64,000 bases of DNA, taken from CAKZSB01 sp964573105. Lineage in GTDB: Bacteria; Pseudomonadota; Gammaproteobacteria; Granulosicoccales; Granulosicoccaceae. Under the pieces are notes generated by a model. It saw nothing but the letters and a program-made list of their open reading frames with translations, made no database searches and was not told the origin of the DNA. Shown here one piece after another: positions 63,940 through 64,000 of this stretch (position 1 is the stretch's first letter; each line of letters opens with the position of its first letter). The DNA is taken from positions 62,001 through 126,000 of the forward strand of contig CAZNIS010000004.1 in NCBI GenBank assembly GCA_964573105.1, in the 5' to 3' direction. The position numbers and the translations under genes were made by a program.

Positions 63940-64000
63940 CTACTCGATCAACACTTCCATCTGCCCACGCCATGTCTCTCGCCAGCCTCGCATCGATCGA
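63940..64000 (-). CDS. Possible C-terminal end of a gene cut by the right edge
   Basis: One minus-strand frame reads RGWRETWRGQMEVLIE then TAG at 63940. The composition looks protein-like, and the strand agrees with the Rieske gene. Only about 19 codons are visible, so this is a guess with no family assigned. Confidence 0.3.
   Translation of the reverse strand, partial: RSMRGWRETWRGQMEVLIE

Noticed and set aside
1..64000. tRNA genes, rRNA genes or CRISPR arrays
   Set aside because: No TPsiC-like T-loops in a cloverleaf context, no rRNA core sequences and no regularly spaced short repeats were seen.

Overview
This 64 kb window is GC-rich and densely packed. It reads as chromosome from a free-living, probably marine gammaproteobacterium. 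The evidence for that is indirect: a GlyGly-CTERM protein, a TyrS of the KMGKT type, three GGDEF-EAL proteins, a tandem glycine riboswitch before a dadA-like gene, a gcvA-like regulator, and many acyl-CoA, sulfonate and hydroxylation enzymes. No rRNA, tRNA or CRISPR array was seen. Five runs of exactly 100 N (7246, 8434, 12247, 15094 and 43367) are scaffold gaps of unknown true size, and each one truncates genes.

Layout. 1-9.5 kb: xsc (sulfoacetaldehyde acetyltransferase, cut by the left edge), NudC NADH pyrophosphatase, a membrane GGDEF-EAL protein, a second ThDP enzyme, a crotonase, a GST, a fructosamine-kinase-like gene, a LysR regulator, and a decayed GlsB/YeaQ-like gene. 9.5-18.4 kb: the most unusual region, seven consecutive minus-strand genes. 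It is a diversity-generating retroelement (DGR) with reverse transcriptase, HRDC accessory protein, a 129-bp template repeat and two formylglycine-generating-enzyme/C-type-lectin-fold target genes. It runs directly into an LRR-Roc-COR-TIR gene and a membrane TrkA-N/RyR/SLOG gene. One variable repeat is visible and differs from the template at 18 of its 27 adenines. The other target loses its variable end in an assembly gap.

18.6-28.2 kb: a small GlsB-type membrane protein, a stand-alone adenylation enzyme translationally coupled to a membrane flavoprotein, crotonase and MaoC genes, a haloacetate-dehalogenase-like hydrolase, a GNAT enzyme and a PAS-GGDEF-EAL protein. 28.2-41 kb: a GlyGly-CTERM surface protein, an SDR-SDR-acyl-CoA dehydrogenase operon beside a HAD gene (arrangement recalling human ACAD10), PanE-like reductase, a Wza-like export lipoprotein, a Gfo/Idh and isopropylmalate-DH-like pair divergent from an SDR and an amidase, a LysR regulator and a 64-aa protein. 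41-51.6 kb: a large LruC/DUF4114 surface protein, a D-2-hydroxyacid dehydrogenase, tyrS, a CHASE-PAS-GGDEF-EAL protein paired with a periplasmic binding protein, a TauE/SafE permease and a TauD-like dioxygenase.

51.9-64 kb: glycine riboswitch plus dadA-like gene, GST, a DUF1127 protein, a gcvA-like/old-yellow-enzyme/low-Mr phosphatase overlap operon, a small twin-basic leader protein, a CYP153-like P450, a long coiled-coil OmpA-family protein and a Rieske oxygenase.

The candidate novel system is the 9.5-18.4 kb block. I infer that two hypervariable ligand-binding proteins feed a Roc-TIR signalling protein and a RyR/SLOG nucleotide-sensing membrane effector. The DGR itself is directly supported by sequence. 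The functional coupling is inferred from order, strand and spacing only.
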